A stretch of DNA of 64,000 nucleotides from Bacillus sp. FJAT-27445. GTDB taxonomy: Bacteria > Bacillota > Bacilli > Bacillales > Cytobacillaceae. Under the pieces are notes generated by a model. It made no database searches. It saw only the letters and a list, made by a program, of their open reading frames with translations, and was not told the origin of the DNA. How positions within the stretch are numbered: the first letter of the stretch is position 1; every line of letters begins with the position of its first letter. The stretch lies in the NCBI RefSeq assembly GCF_001510665.1, contig NZ_LMTI01000002.1, positions 589,501 through 653,500 on the forward strand, read 5' to 3'. The position numbers were made by a program, and so were the translations under genes. Of this stretch, positions 26,507 through 36,930 are shown in pieces.

Positions 26507-26536
26507 TTGACCAAACACGGAGAAAAGTTATATAAT
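26507..26536 (+). promoter_or_regulatory. Sigma-A promoter of rpsD
   Basis: TTGACC (26507-26512), 18-base spacer, TATAAT (26531-26536). It predicts a transcript with a leader of about 385 bases before rpsD. Confidence 0.8.
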
Positions 26537-26603
26537 ACTCTTTGTGTAAAATATCGCAGCCTATGTGAACCCTTTATGGTTCTCATTTTGTTCCTCACAA
26601 CTA

Positions 26604-26749
26604 GAAAAGCGCAAGCGGCCGTTTAGCGGCGTAAGGACTGGAGGGCTCCGAACGAGATAAAGGAAACACGATGAACGCAGTGAATCGATGTTGACTTATC
26701 GTAAGGAGGAGACCGAAGTACTCTAGACGCTGGCCGTTGGAGCTAGACA
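26604..26749 (+). repeat. Dispersed structured repeat inside the rpsD leader
   Basis: A copy of a Bacillaceae intergenic repeat recognisable by GAAAAGCGCAAGCGGCC at the start and GGCCGTTGGAGCTAGAC at the end. The ends are complementary (AGCGGCC with GGCCGTT, one G-U), so the RNA would close into one long stem. A shorter echo follows at 26753-26788 (GCGGCCGATCAGCCGC). Related copies: 21632-21700 (partial) and 47428-47598. Confidence 0.65.
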
Positions 26750-26804
26750 ACAAGAAAGCGGATGCGGCCGATCAGCCGCTGGAGCTAACAACACGAAAAC
26801 TAAT

Positions 26805-26925
26805 GTGATGGTGCATCTTGTAACCCTATGCTGCTGGGGCGAGGGTGCATGAAAACAAAATGGCCCATACTGATGATTCATACGGTTTTTATTTTACAAA
26901 ATAAAAACACACAAGGAGGAGTCTC
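26805..26925 (+). promoter_or_regulatory. Candidate S4 autoregulatory leader of rpsD
   Basis: The B. subtilis rpsD leader binds S4 for feedback control. Here the region contains GGTGCAT direct repeats, a CCCT / AGGG pairing that competes with ATGC / GCAT (a pseudoknot-like arrangement), and a hairpin GTTTTTATTTT / AAATAAAAAC just before the ribosome binding site. The fit is by eye and not verified against the family model. Confidence 0.5.
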
Positions 26926-26927
26926 TC

Positions 26928-27530
26928 ATGGCTCGTTACACCGGCCCAAGCTGGAAACTGTCTCGCCGTCTTGGAGTTTCCCTAAGCGGTACAGGCAAAG
27001 AATTAGAAAAGCGTCCATACGCACCAGGACAACATGGTCCTAACCAACGCAAGAAGCTTTCCGAATACGGATTGCAGTTACAGGAAAAGCAAAAGCTTCG
27101 CCATATGTACGGAGTGAATGAGCGCCAGTTCCGCACTCTATTTAACAGAGCCGGCAAAATGGCAGGCGTTCACGGCGAAAACTTCATGATTCTTCTTGAA
27201 TCACGCCTTGACAACGTTGTTTACCGTTTAGGCCTTGCCCGCACACGCCGCGCGGCACGCCAGCTGGTAAACCACGGCCACATCCTTGTTGATGGATCCC
27301 GCGTTGACATTCCGTCATACCGCGTATCTCCAGGCCAGACTATCAGCCTGCGTGAAAAATCCCGCAACCTTGATGTAGTAAAAGAATCATTGGCAGTCAA
27401 CAGCTTTGTTCCTGACTACCTTACTTTCGATGCTGATAAGCTTGAAGGCACATTCACTCGTGTTCCTGAACGTTCCGAGCTGCCAGCTGAAATCACCGAA
27501 ACTCTTATCGTCGAATTCTACAGCCGTTAA
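26928..27530 (+). CDS. rpsD: 30S ribosomal protein S4
   Basis: A 200-aa primary 16S rRNA-binding protein that nucleates 30S assembly and represses its own synthesis. It is the Cys-less S4 type, with N-terminal [16 protein letters not shown] and an S4 RNA-binding domain (about 90-155, [19 protein letters not shown]). ATG 26928 follows AAGGAGGAG. Monocistronic, with its own promoter and terminator, as in B. subtilis. Confidence 0.99.
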   Translation: MARYTGPSWKLSRRLGVSLSGTGKELEKRPYAPGQHGPNQRKKLSEYGLQLQEKQKLRHMYGVNERQFRTLFNRAGKMAGVHGENFMILLESRLDNVVYRLGLARTRRAARQLVNHGHILVDGSRVDIPSYRVSPGQTISLREKSRNLDVVKESLAVNSFVPDYLTFDADKLEGTFTRVPERSELPAEITETLIVEFYSR

Positions 27531-27544
27531 TCGGTTCAATGCGA

Positions 27545-27582
27545 AAAACCCCGGATCCATTCAGGACCGGGGGTTTTTTTTG
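27545..27582. terminator. rpsD terminator
   Basis: Stem ACCCCGG / CCGGGGGT with an eight-T run on the plus strand. It overlaps the end of the small convergent gene at 27561-27755. Confidence 0.92.
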
Positions 27583-27755
27583 TTCAAAACAATTTTCCTA
27601 TAGAGGTAGCTTAAATAAATATAGACAGCGAGGACGATGATCCCAGGCAATACCCTTTCAAGCCAACCCCCATCAGCCAATAGTAAAGGCCCTACGCCAA
27701 AAAAGGTTACCAGAGCAAAAAGTGTAAGAAAAATAAGATTCAAGGTCCACTTCAT
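27561..27755 (-). CDS. Small two-helix membrane protein
   Basis: A 64-aa protein (MKWTLNLIFLTLFALVTFFG) with two predicted transmembrane helices (about 4-27 and 35-54) and a basic C-terminus. ATG 27755 is nine bases after GGGGG, which supports translation; the longer frame upstream has no such site. The coding end overlaps the rpsD terminator. Unknown function. Confidence 0.65.
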   Translation of the reverse strand: MKWTLNLIFLTLFALVTFFGVGPLLLADGGWLERVLPGIIVLAVYIYLSYLYRKIVLNKKNPRS

Positions 27756-27837
27756 TCGCCAACTCCCCCCTTCCTCCATTATAGGCCGGGTGGCAGGGAA
27801 AGGTTCCAATACAGGGGCCTTTTAGCAACATGCCAGC

Positions 27838-27877
27838 TAAAAAAACTGCTGCAGACATGGATATCTGCAGCAGCTTT
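27838..27877 (-). terminator. tyrS terminator
   Basis: Minus-strand stem CTGCTGCAGA / TCTGCAGCAG followed by six T residues. Confidence 0.9.
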
Positions 27878-27903
27878 AGTTGGAAGAACGGAAAACCTTC
27901 CTT

Positions 27904-29446
<1,543 letters not shown>

Positions 29447-29476
29447 GTTTTACCATAGTTTCCCCATTGTTGTCAA
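29447..29476 (-). promoter_or_regulatory. Probable tyrS promoter
   Basis: Minus-strand TTGACA (29471-29476) with a weak -10 (GTAAAA/TAAAAC) about 17-18 bases downstream. Confidence 0.5.
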
Positions 29477-29531
29477 TTGCCTCTTCCAATTTTTCGAATT
29501 TGTCGGGCTGTCCATATTTGCTCCCTGTTTA

Positions 29532-29540
29532 TGCTATAAT
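29532..29540 (+). promoter_or_regulatory. Extended -10 promoter of the PBP gene
   Basis: TGCTATAAT matches the extended -10 form (TGn plus a perfect TATAAT). No good -35 is seen, as is usual for this class. It lies 28 bases before the start codon. Confidence 0.6.
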
Positions 29541-29567
29541 ATATGTGATTTTGGAGGGATTATTTGA

Positions 29568-32294
29568 ATGGATAATAAGCGGCGATCATTTAGAAAAGCT
29601 AAGTTGATGTTTACCAATAAACAAACTGCGAAGCGGGCAAGGATTGCCTACGGCGTTGTCTGGAATCTTATTTTACTGCTCCTGACAATCGGCATTGCCG
29701 GTGGGGTTTTCGCTGCCGGGGCAGGTGCCGGGTATTTCGCCTCTCTTGTCAAAGATGAGCCCCTAAGAACCTATGAGAGCATGAAAAAGGATATTTACAA
29801 CTATACAGAAACGTCGGATGTGTATTTTGCCGACAGTGTCTATTTAGGCAAGCTTCGAAGTGATCTCGACCGGGATGAAGTAAAGCTTACCGAAGTTTCT
29901 AAACACCTTGTCAATGCAATTATCGCTACCGAGGATGCATACTTTTACGAGCATAACGGCATCGTTCCCAAGGCAATTATGAGGGCGGTGCTTCAGGAAG
30001 TAACAAACTCCCCAACCCAGACAGGGGGAAGCACGCTAACACAGCAGCTTATTAAGAATCAGATTTTAACGAACGAGGTTTCTTTTGAACGGAAGGCGAA
30101 AGAAATCCTCCTTGCACTCCGGCTGGAACGTTTTTTTGAAAAAGAGGAAATATTGGAAGCTTACCTGAACATGGCAACGTTTGGCCGAAATTCCTCCGGG
30201 CGGAATATTGCCGGCGTCCAATCAGCAGCCAAAGGGGTTTTTGGCGTTGATGCGAAGGACTTAAACCTTCCCCAATCCGCCTTCATTGCCGGGCTGCCGC
30301 AAAGCCCTTTCGGGTATACACCTTTTACAAGGGATAAACAAATGAAGAAAAATCTTCAGCCAGGCTTAAACAGGATGAAGGTTGTCCTAAAGAGGATGTA
30401 CAATGGCGGATTCATTAGCGAAAAGGAATACAATGGTGCCCTCGCCTATGATATAACAAAAGATTTTGCAAAGCCGTCCGCCGACCCGCTTGAAAAATAT
30501 CCGTGGGTAATGGTTGAAGCCGAAAAGCGGGCTATTGACATCTTGGCAAAATTACTTGCTGAAAAAGCAGGCATTGCCGAAAAAGAATTAGCGGAAAAGG
30601 ATGAACTCTACAATAAATATTATATGCTTGCGGAACGGGAGTTAAAACAAAATGGGTACAGCATCCATACGACCATTAACAAAGATATGTATGATGCGAT
30701 GGAAGAAACCAAGAATAAATACCCTAACTTTGGCCCTGACAAACCACAGCTGAAGGAAGATCCGGAAACCAAGGAAGAAATTACTGTAATGGAACCAGTT
30801 GAAGTCGGAGCCATCCTGATTGAAAACAAGACTGGGAAAATTCTTAGCTTTGTCGGGGGGAGGGACTTCAAGAAACAGGAATTGAATCACGCAACCCGGG
30901 CAATCCGGCAAAATGGATCGACCATGAAGCCGCTGCTCGTTTATGCACCGGCATTTGAGCTTGGCAAAGCCTCACCCGGAACAATCCTCCCGGATGTCCC
31001 TTTGCGGCTTGATCCAAGCGAACCAAATAAGGTGTGGCCGAAAAACTACGGGGGCGGTTACAGCGGCCTTGCAACTGCCAGGTTCGCACTTGCTAAATCC
31101 TATAACGTGCCTGCAGTAAAGCTGTACACGGGAATCCTGAAAAACCGCCCTGCAGAGTACCTTGAAAAGATGGGATTCACCACCCTGCTCAAAGATGATT
31201 ATGTAAATCCGTCGACTTCCCTCGGTTCCATGGCGAACGGAGTTACAGTCGAAGAAAACACAAATGCTTTTACGACATTTGCCAATGGCGGAAAATTTAT
31301 AGATGCTTATATGATTGAGAAAATTACCGACAAGGAAGGCAATGTTATTTACCAGCATACAATCAAGCCTGCAGCCGTATTCAGTCCGCAGACTGCCTAC
31401 CTTACTGTTGATGTTATGCGAGATGTCTTTAAATACGGGACTGCTGCCAGTGTCCCTGGAAAACTGAAATTCAAAACGGACTGGGCGGGGAAAACAGGTA
31501 CAGGCGTTGAATATCATGACTCTTGGATCGTAGGTACCAACCCGAACGTTACATTTGGGATTTGGACAGGCTATGATACGCCTAAATCGTTGCAGGCAAA
31601 AGGCAGCCTGAGCTACAGCCAGCGCACAAACTTCCTTTGGGCATCACTACTCAATGCTGCCTATGACGTACAGCCGTCACTCATTGCCCCGAAGACACAG
31701 TTCAAAATGCCAGGGGGGATTGTGAAGAAATCATTTTGTGCGATTTCAGGTATGCTGCCATCTGAAACATGCACAAGGGCTGGGCTCGTCGAAACCGATT
31801 TATTCAACGCGAAATATGCCCCGACAAAAGTCGACAACAGCTTTGGATCTGGCAGGTATGTCCGGATAGGCGAACGTAATTACATCGCTCACGATTCTAC
31901 TCCTGGCGATTTTGCAAAAGCGGGGCTTATCCTGAATCCTGAATATGCCACAACCCTTGCAGGGACGAACTTTAAGGATGCTGCAGCGCTCATCCCTAAA
32001 TTGAAAAGATGGTCAAATGTCATTGTTCCGGATGCCAAGCTTGCTGAAAATGGAAAGATTCCCGCATCCGTACCCCTTACAGCTTCAGGCAATACACTCA
32101 CCTGGCCGGCTGTAAATGAAAGTGACATTATTGGCTATCGAGTATATTGGACAGGAGGAATAAGAGCCGCAAGCATAAGGGCTGGCACCGGGTTATCCTA
32201 TCCGGCAATGCCAGGTACCTACTATGTGACGGCAGTCGATATTTCCGGGAACGAATCGCCTCCATCCAACTTCGTTACCGTCGGCTGGGAATAA
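29568..32294 (+). CDS. Class A penicillin-binding protein
   Basis: A 908-aa bifunctional peptidoglycan synthase. One N-terminal membrane helix (about 27-57) is followed by a GT51 glycosyltransferase domain (ATEDAYFYEHNG with catalytic E122, GGSTLTQQ 153-160) and a transpeptidase domain with S451-TMK, S511-YN and K642-TGT. The C-terminal 80 residues look like a fibronectin type III domain. ATG 29568 follows GGAGGG. Divergent from tyrS. By domains it is PBP1A/PBP2d-like; exact orthology is unresolved. B. subtilis has no PBP at this place, as far as I recall. Confidence 0.92.
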   Translation: MDNKRRSFRKAKLMFTNKQTAKRARIAYGVVWNLILLLLTIGIAGGVFAAGAGAGYFASLVKDEPLRTYESMKKDIYNYTETSDVYFADSVYLGKLRSDLDRDEVKLTEVSKHLVNAIIATEDAYFYEHNGIVPKAIMRAVLQEVTNSPTQTGGSTLTQQLIKNQILTNEVSFERKAKEILLALRLERFFEKEEILEAYLNMATFGRNSSGRNIAGVQSAAKGVFGVDAKDLNLPQSAFIAGLPQSPFGYTPFTRDKQMKKNLQPGLNRMKVVLKRMYNGGFISEKEYNGALAYDITKDFAKPSADPLEKYPWVMVEAEKRAIDILAKLLAEKAGIAEKELAEKDELYNKYYMLAERELKQNGYSIHTTINKDMYDAMEETKNKYPNFGPDKPQLKEDPETKEEITVMEPVEVGAILIENKTGKILSFVGGRDFKKQELNHATRAIRQNGSTMKPLLVYAPAFELGKASPGTILPDVPLRLDPSEPNKVWPKNYGGGYSGLATARFALAKSYNVPAVKLYTGILKNRPAEYLEKMGFTTLLKDDYVNPSTSLGSMANGVTVEENTNAFTTFANGGKFIDAYMIEKITDKEGNVIYQHTIKPAAVFSPQTAYLTVDVMRDVFKYGTAASVPGKLKFKTDWAGKTGTGVEYHDSWIVGTNPNVTFGIWTGYDTPKSLQAKGSLSYSQRTNFLWASLLNAAYDVQPSLIAPKTQFKMPGGIVKKSFCAISGMLPSETCTRAGLVETDLFNAKYAPTKVDNSFGSGRYVRIGERNYIAHDSTPGDFAKAGLILNPEYATTLAGTNFKDAAALIPKLKRWSNVIVPDAKLAENGKIPASVPLTASGNTLTWPAVNESDIIGYRVYWTGGIRAASIRAGTGLSYPAMPGTYYVTAVDISGNESPPSNFVTVGWE

Positions 32295-32371
32295 AACAAA
32301 AGAGATTTTTAAAATCCATTTCTAGTAATCCACAAAGTCCGATTGGAATAAATAATTTCACGCATGAATAA

Positions 32372-32412
32372 AACCGCACCGGATTTGCTCCGGTGCGGTT
32401 TGTTTTGTAACG
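32372..32412. terminator. Bidirectional terminator, PBP / acsA
   Basis: A 12-bp stem ACCGCACCGGA / TCCGGTGCGGT with T-rich sequence on both sides. Confidence 0.88.
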
Positions 32413-32435
32413 GCTTTTCGGTTTTTGCCTTTATT

Positions 32436-34151
32436 TTAATCCTCCATTGTGGATAGGTCGCCGGTAGGGAGGTTCAGCTCCCAGGCTTTCAATACACGGC
32501 GCATAATTTTCCCGCTCCGTGTTTTCGGCAGCTTGTCGCGGAAATCAATTTCCCTAGGCGCAGCATGGGCGGCAAGCCCTCTTTTAACGAACTGCCTAAT
32601 TTCTTCCTTCAGCTCATCTGTAGGCTCATAACCATCCCTCAAAGCAACGAACGCCTTAATGATTTCCCCGCGGACCGGATCCGGCTTCCCGATGACCCCC
32701 GCCTCAGCAACGGCGGGATGCTCAACAAGCTTGCTCTCAACCTCAAACGGGCCAACCCTTTCGCCTGAAGTCATGATGACATCATCAATTCTTCCTTGGA
32801 ACCAGAAATAGCCATCCTCGTCCATATAGGCCGAATCCCCTGTAATATACCAGTCTCCAGGCATAAAATAGGATTCATATTTCTCGCGATTGTTCCAAAT
32901 TGCGTGCATCATTGACGGCCAGCCTTTTTTGATGGCGAGGTTGCCCATCCTGTATGGAGGCAGGACTTCGCCTCTGTCATCAACTATAGCCGCATCAATG
33001 CCTGGAATCGGCTTGCCCATTGATCCAGGTTTCACAGGCATGCAAGGGAAGTTGCAAATAAGCTGCGCGCCAGTTTCAGTCATCCACCAAGTGTCGTGGA
33101 TACGTTTATTGAATACCTTCAACCCCCACTTGACGACTTCAGGATTCAACGGTTCTCCCACGCTTAGGACATGGCGCAAACTGCTGAGGTCATATTTTTT
33201 TACAATTTCATCGCCGGCTCCCATTAGCATCCGGAAGGCGGTTGGTGCGCTGTACCAAACCGTTACCCCAAATTCCTCAATCATGCTGTACCAGGTTTCA
33301 GGCGAGAACCTGCCACCGACGATGACGTTTGATACCCCTGAAAGCCATGGTCCAAAAATCCCGTATGAGGTGCCTGTAACCCATCCAGGGTCGGCCGTGC
33401 ACCAAAAAACATCCTCTTCCTTCAAGTCAAGGACCCACTTGGCGGTCGCATAATGCTGGACCATCGCATTGTGGACATGGAGAACACCCTTCGGCTTGCC
33501 GGTTGATCCGGATGTATAATGAAGAATCAGCCCGTCCTGTCTGTCCACCCATTCAATTTTTAGCTTTTTATCAGCCGATTCAAATCTCTTTTTAAAATCG
33601 ATTACTTTATCCGTTTCCTCGACATCATCACCGACAAGGAATATGTATTTCAAATCAGGCAGGTCGGCGGGAACCCTTTCAAGTAACTCTGGGGTTGTAA
33701 CAATTACCTTTGCGCCGCTATCTTGAAGACGATCCCTAACAGCCCCTTCCATGAATGCCTCGAAAAGCGGACCGACAATCGCACCAAGCTTAATAGCTCC
33801 CAGTACGGCAAAATATAGTTCAGGCGAGCGCGGCATAAAGATAAAAACCCTGTCACCTTTTTCGACATCCCCGTAGCTTTTAAGCACGTTGGCAGCTTTG
33901 TTAGACAAGTCTTTCATTTCCTTGAATGTGTATTTCTCATTCCGTTTTTGATCCCTGTAATACAGCGCCACCTTGTTCTTACGGTGGGTTTCGGCATGGC
34001 GGTCTATCGCTTCATACGCCATATTGACCAGACCGGTAGTATGCCAGGAAAATTCTTTTTCGAATTCTTTCCAGTCAAAGCTGCTGTATGTCTCAGAATA
34101 GTTTTTCAGATTAAAATCCCCTTCAATGACTGGCAACATTTCCATTTTCAC
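32436..34151 (-). CDS. acsA: Acetyl-CoA synthetase
   Basis: A 571-aa AMP-forming acetyl-CoA synthetase, nearly co-linear with B. subtilis AcsA (572 aa). The ANL motifs HYTSGSTGKPKG and DTWWMTETG are present, with the C-terminal acetylation-site motif PKTRSGKIMRR that AcuA modifies. The start is GTG 34151, seven bases after GGGGGAG. Divergent from acuABC, whose products control its acetylation, with the shared promoter region between. Confidence 0.97.
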   Translation of the reverse strand: MKMEMLPVIEGDFNLKNYSETYSSFDWKEFEKEFSWHTTGLVNMAYEAIDRHAETHRKNKVALYYRDQKRNEKYTFKEMKDLSNKAANVLKSYGDVEKGDRVFIFMPRSPELYFAVLGAIKLGAIVGPLFEAFMEGAVRDRLQDSGAKVIVTTPELLERVPADLPDLKYIFLVGDDVEETDKVIDFKKRFESADKKLKIEWVDRQDGLILHYTSGSTGKPKGVLHVHNAMVQHYATAKWVLDLKEEDVFWCTADPGWVTGTSYGIFGPWLSGVSNVIVGGRFSPETWYSMIEEFGVTVWYSAPTAFRMLMGAGDEIVKKYDLSSLRHVLSVGEPLNPEVVKWGLKVFNKRIHDTWWMTETGAQLICNFPCMPVKPGSMGKPIPGIDAAIVDDRGEVLPPYRMGNLAIKKGWPSMMHAIWNNREKYESYFMPGDWYITGDSAYMDEDGYFWFQGRIDDVIMTSGERVGPFEVESKLVEHPAVAEAGVIGKPDPVRGEIIKAFVALRDGYEPTDELKEEIRQFVKRGLAAHAAPREIDFRDKLPKTRSGKIMRRVLKAWELNLPTGDLSTMED

Positions 34152-34183
34152 GCGTAGTCTCCCCCTTGCTTAAAGTTTATATT

Positions 34184-34212
34184 ATTATAGTATAAATAGT
34201 TGCTATTCACAA
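34184..34212 (-). promoter_or_regulatory. acsA promoter
   Basis: Minus-strand TTGTGA (34207-34212), 17-base spacer, perfect TATAAT (34184-34189), 33 bases before the GTG start. Confidence 0.7.
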
Positions 34213-34295
34213 TTTTTAAAATATTCACCTAGAAAATGGTTCAAATCGAGGGTTAACATTTCTTACTATCATAGCTAATTTTCCAGAAAATTTAG

Positions 34296-34331
34296 TGAAA
34301 GCGCTTCAACACGGACGTTTTTATGTATAAT
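34296..34331 (+). promoter_or_regulatory. acuABC promoter with cre-like site
   Basis: TATAAT at 34326-34331 is the -10. TGAAAGCGCTTCAA (34296-34309) keeps the left half and core of the CcpA cre but is one base off at the right end. It overlaps the expected -35 region, a repression position. In B. subtilis acuABC is CcpA-repressed. Confidence 0.65.
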
Positions 34332-34368
34332 AGAAGTATTATCCAAAGCATTAACAGGTGGTGACCCA

Positions 34369-35001
34369 GTGGAACATAAAAAAACGTACAACGCGAAGGA
34401 ACTAAAAACTCCAAATGGAAATGTCATTATTGAAGGGCCCATTTCGCCTGAAAAACTGGCAGCCTATGAATTCCATGAAGATTTGACAGCATTTCGCCAA
34501 CCTAAGCAGCAGCACAAAGCCCTCGTCGAAATTGCTTCATTGCCTGAAGGCCGCATTATTATCGCGAGGAATTTGCACATGATCGTCGGATATGCAACCT
34601 ATTTATATCCCGATCCCCTTGAGCGCTGGTCGGAAGGCAATATGGAGGAGCTGATTGAGCTTGGTGCCATTGAAGTCATCCCGGAATTCAGGGGGTTTTC
34701 CGTAGGGAAAAACCTATTAAGAGTTTCGATGATGGATGACGCCATGGAAGATTATATTACAATAACAACTGAATATTATTGGCACTGGGACTTAAAAGGA
34801 ACAGGCCTGAATGTTTGGGAATATCGGAAAGTGATGGAAAAGATGATGAACGCCGGGGGCCTTGAATGGTATGCAACCGATGATCCAGAAATTTGTTCGC
34901 ACCCGGCGAATTGCCTGATGGCCCGCATCGGCAAACGGATTAACAGCGAATCGATCCAAAAATTTGACCGGCTCCGGTTTATGAACAGATTCATGTATTG
35001 A
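34369..35001 (+). CDS. acuA: Acetoin utilization protein AcuA (GNAT acetyltransferase)
   Basis: A 210-aa GNAT-family protein that, in Bacillus, acetylates and inactivates AcsA. The start is GTG 34369 behind AGGTGGTGA. The acetyl-CoA-binding region is at about 100-130 (EVIPEFRGFSVGKNLL, with R-G-x-G-x-like motif). First gene of acuABC, divergent from its substrate's gene acsA. Confidence 0.95.
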   Translation: MEHKKTYNAKELKTPNGNVIIEGPISPEKLAAYEFHEDLTAFRQPKQQHKALVEIASLPEGRIIIARNLHMIVGYATYLYPDPLERWSEGNMEELIELGAIEVIPEFRGFSVGKNLLRVSMMDDAMEDYITITTEYYWHWDLKGTGLNVWEYRKVMEKMMNAGGLEWYATDDPEICSHPANCLMARIGKRINSESIQKFDRLRFMNRFMY

Positions 35002-35013
35002 GGGGGATTAATC

Positions 35014-35661
35014 ATGATTATAGAAGAAATCATGAAAACAACTGTCACAACACTCAAGCCGTCGGATACGATTTGGGAAGCCATCCGCCTAATGGAATCG
35101 AAAAGGATACGGCACATTCCAATTGTCAACGATGACAGCAAGGTGATCGGGGTTGTTACAGATAGGGATATAAAGGAGGCGGCCCCTTCAATTTTCCGGA
35201 GGGAAGAACATTCGGAGGACCTTCAAAAACCAGTGGAAACGATTATGAAAAGAAATGTCATAACCGGCCATCCTCTGGACTTCGTTGAAGAAACGGCAGC
35301 GTTGTTCTATGAACAGAAGATTAGCTGCCTTCCAGTCGTCCAGGATGGGAGGCTTGTCGGGATTGTCACGGAAACTGATCTCCTCTATACACTTGTAGAA
35401 TTGACCGGTGCCCACCAGCCAGGCTCACAAATTGAAATCAAAGTTCCGAATAAGACGGGGATGCTATTTGAAATCGCAAATGTTATCCGCAACCGCAAGG
35501 CGAATATCCAAAGCGTCCTCGTTTATCCCGATAAAAAGGATGATTCATTCAAAATCATTGTCCTCAGGGTACAGACTATGAATCCGGTTGGCCTAATCCA
35601 CGATTTAAAAGCGGAGGGGCACCACGTTTTATGGCCAAACATTCCTGGTATGCCCATATGA
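35014..35661 (+). CDS. acuB: Acetoin utilization protein AcuB (CBS-CBS-ACT)
   Basis: A 215-aa protein with two CBS domains (about 1-60 and 78-130) and a C-terminal ACT domain (about 140-210, IEIKVPNKTGMLFEIANVI). This architecture usually binds adenine nucleotides and a small ligand. ATG 35014 follows AGGGGG. It overlaps acuC by four bases. The biochemical role of AcuB is not established; a sensor role for the deacetylase system is inference. Confidence 0.95.
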   Translation: MIIEEIMKTTVTTLKPSDTIWEAIRLMESKRIRHIPIVNDDSKVIGVVTDRDIKEAAPSIFRREEHSEDLQKPVETIMKRNVITGHPLDFVEETAALFYEQKISCLPVVQDGRLVGIVTETDLLYTLVELTGAHQPGSQIEIKVPNKTGMLFEIANVIRNRKANIQSVLVYPDKKDDSFKIIVLRVQTMNPVGLIHDLKAEGHHVLWPNIPGMPI

Positions 35662-36827
35662 ATGATTCCTGCACTTTTATTTACTCTGATGAGCTGCTTT
35701 CCTATCATTTCGGCAGCCATCATCCGTTTAACCAGTTTAGGATAAAACTTACGATCGATCTTTTAAAAGAAGCGGGGGCCCTGGACCCGTCTCAAGTTGT
35801 CCCACCCAGGGCTGCGACGGATGACGAATTATGCCTCATACATGACCCGTCCTATGTACAGGCAGTTAAACTGGCCGGAAAAGGGCAGCTTAACGGTGAC
35901 GTGGCTGATAATTATGGGCTTGGAACAGAAGATACGCCGATTTTCCCAGGAATGCATGATGCAGGCGCGATGTTGGTAGGCGGTACGCTAACAGCAGTTG
36001 ACCAGGTGATGTCGGGAAAATCATTGCATGCCCTCAATCTCGGTGGTGGATTGCATCATGGTTTTAGGGGGAAGGCTTCCGGATTCTGTATTTACAATGA
36101 CAGTTCAGTCGCCATAAAGTATTTGCAGGAGAAATATCATGCAAGGGTGCTTTACGTGGATACGGATGCCCACCATGGGGACGGTGTCCAATGGTCCTTT
36201 TATGATGATCCAAGTGTTTGTACATTGTCCATCCACGAAACGGGAAGGTATCTTTTCCCTGGTACAGGCAATGTAAATGAACGGGGTCAGGGAAAGGGGT
36301 ACGGCTATTCCTTTAATATCCCTCTTGATGCCTTTACAGAAGACGAATCCTGGCTGGATGCCTATTCAGCCTCAATCAGTGAAGTGGCTGAATTTTTCAA
36401 ACCGGATGTCATCCTAACCCAAAATGGCGCGGATGCCCATTATTATGATCCGCTCACCCATTTATATGGGACTATGAAAATTTACCGTGAAATACCGAGA
36501 ATTGCTCACGAAATCGCACACCGACATTGCGAAGGCCGTTGGATTGCTGTCGGCGGAGGGGGATATGATATCTGGAGGGTCGTGCCAAGGGCGTGGGCAC
36601 TTTTGTGGATGGAAATGTCCGGAAAAGGGAACGGCACCGGAAAACTCCCGGGAGGCTGGCTGCAACGCTGGCAAAAAGAAGCCCAAGTTGAACTTCCTGA
36701 TTCATGGGAAGATGGAGACGGACTATATAAGCCCATTCCCCGTAAAGCCGAAATCATCGAAAAAAATCGGCTTACTCTTGAAAAAGCCCTATATCCAATC
36801 CGCTCCAATTCAGGGTTTGCTCCCTAA
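35658..36827 (+). CDS. acuC: Acetoin utilization protein AcuC (protein deacetylase)
   Basis: A 389-aa zinc-dependent class I/II-like histone deacetylase family enzyme that reactivates acetylated AcsA. The metal and catalytic motifs DTDAHHGDGVQ and NLGGGLHHG are intact. Start ATG 35658 overlaps the acuB stop (ATGA). A longer frame starting at 35631 lies inside acuB and is rejected. Last gene of the operon. Confidence 0.96.
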   Translation: MNDSCTFIYSDELLSYHFGSHHPFNQFRIKLTIDLLKEAGALDPSQVVPPRAATDDELCLIHDPSYVQAVKLAGKGQLNGDVADNYGLGTEDTPIFPGMHDAGAMLVGGTLTAVDQVMSGKSLHALNLGGGLHHGFRGKASGFCIYNDSSVAIKYLQEKYHARVLYVDTDAHHGDGVQWSFYDDPSVCTLSIHETGRYLFPGTGNVNERGQGKGYGYSFNIPLDAFTEDESWLDAYSASISEVAEFFKPDVILTQNGADAHYYDPLTHLYGTMKIYREIPRIAHEIAHRHCEGRWIAVGGGGYDIWRVVPRAWALLWMEMSGKGNGTGKLPGGWLQRWQKEAQVELPDSWEDGDGLYKPIPRKAEIIEKNRLTLEKALYPIRSNSGFAP

Positions 36828-36876
36828 TGCAGGGAAATTCGCAAGCGGCTTCCCGTCAGGTAAACAATAAACCCAA

Positions 36877-36928
36877 TAATGAAGGAAAGGCCCGGACAGC
36901 GATGCCCAGGCCTTTCCTTCATTTTTAA
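36877..36928. terminator. Bidirectional terminator, acuC / ccpA
   Basis: A long stem AATGAAGGAAAGGCC / GGCCTTTCCTTCATT with T residues following, between convergent genes. Confidence 0.92.
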
Positions 36929-36930
36929 AA

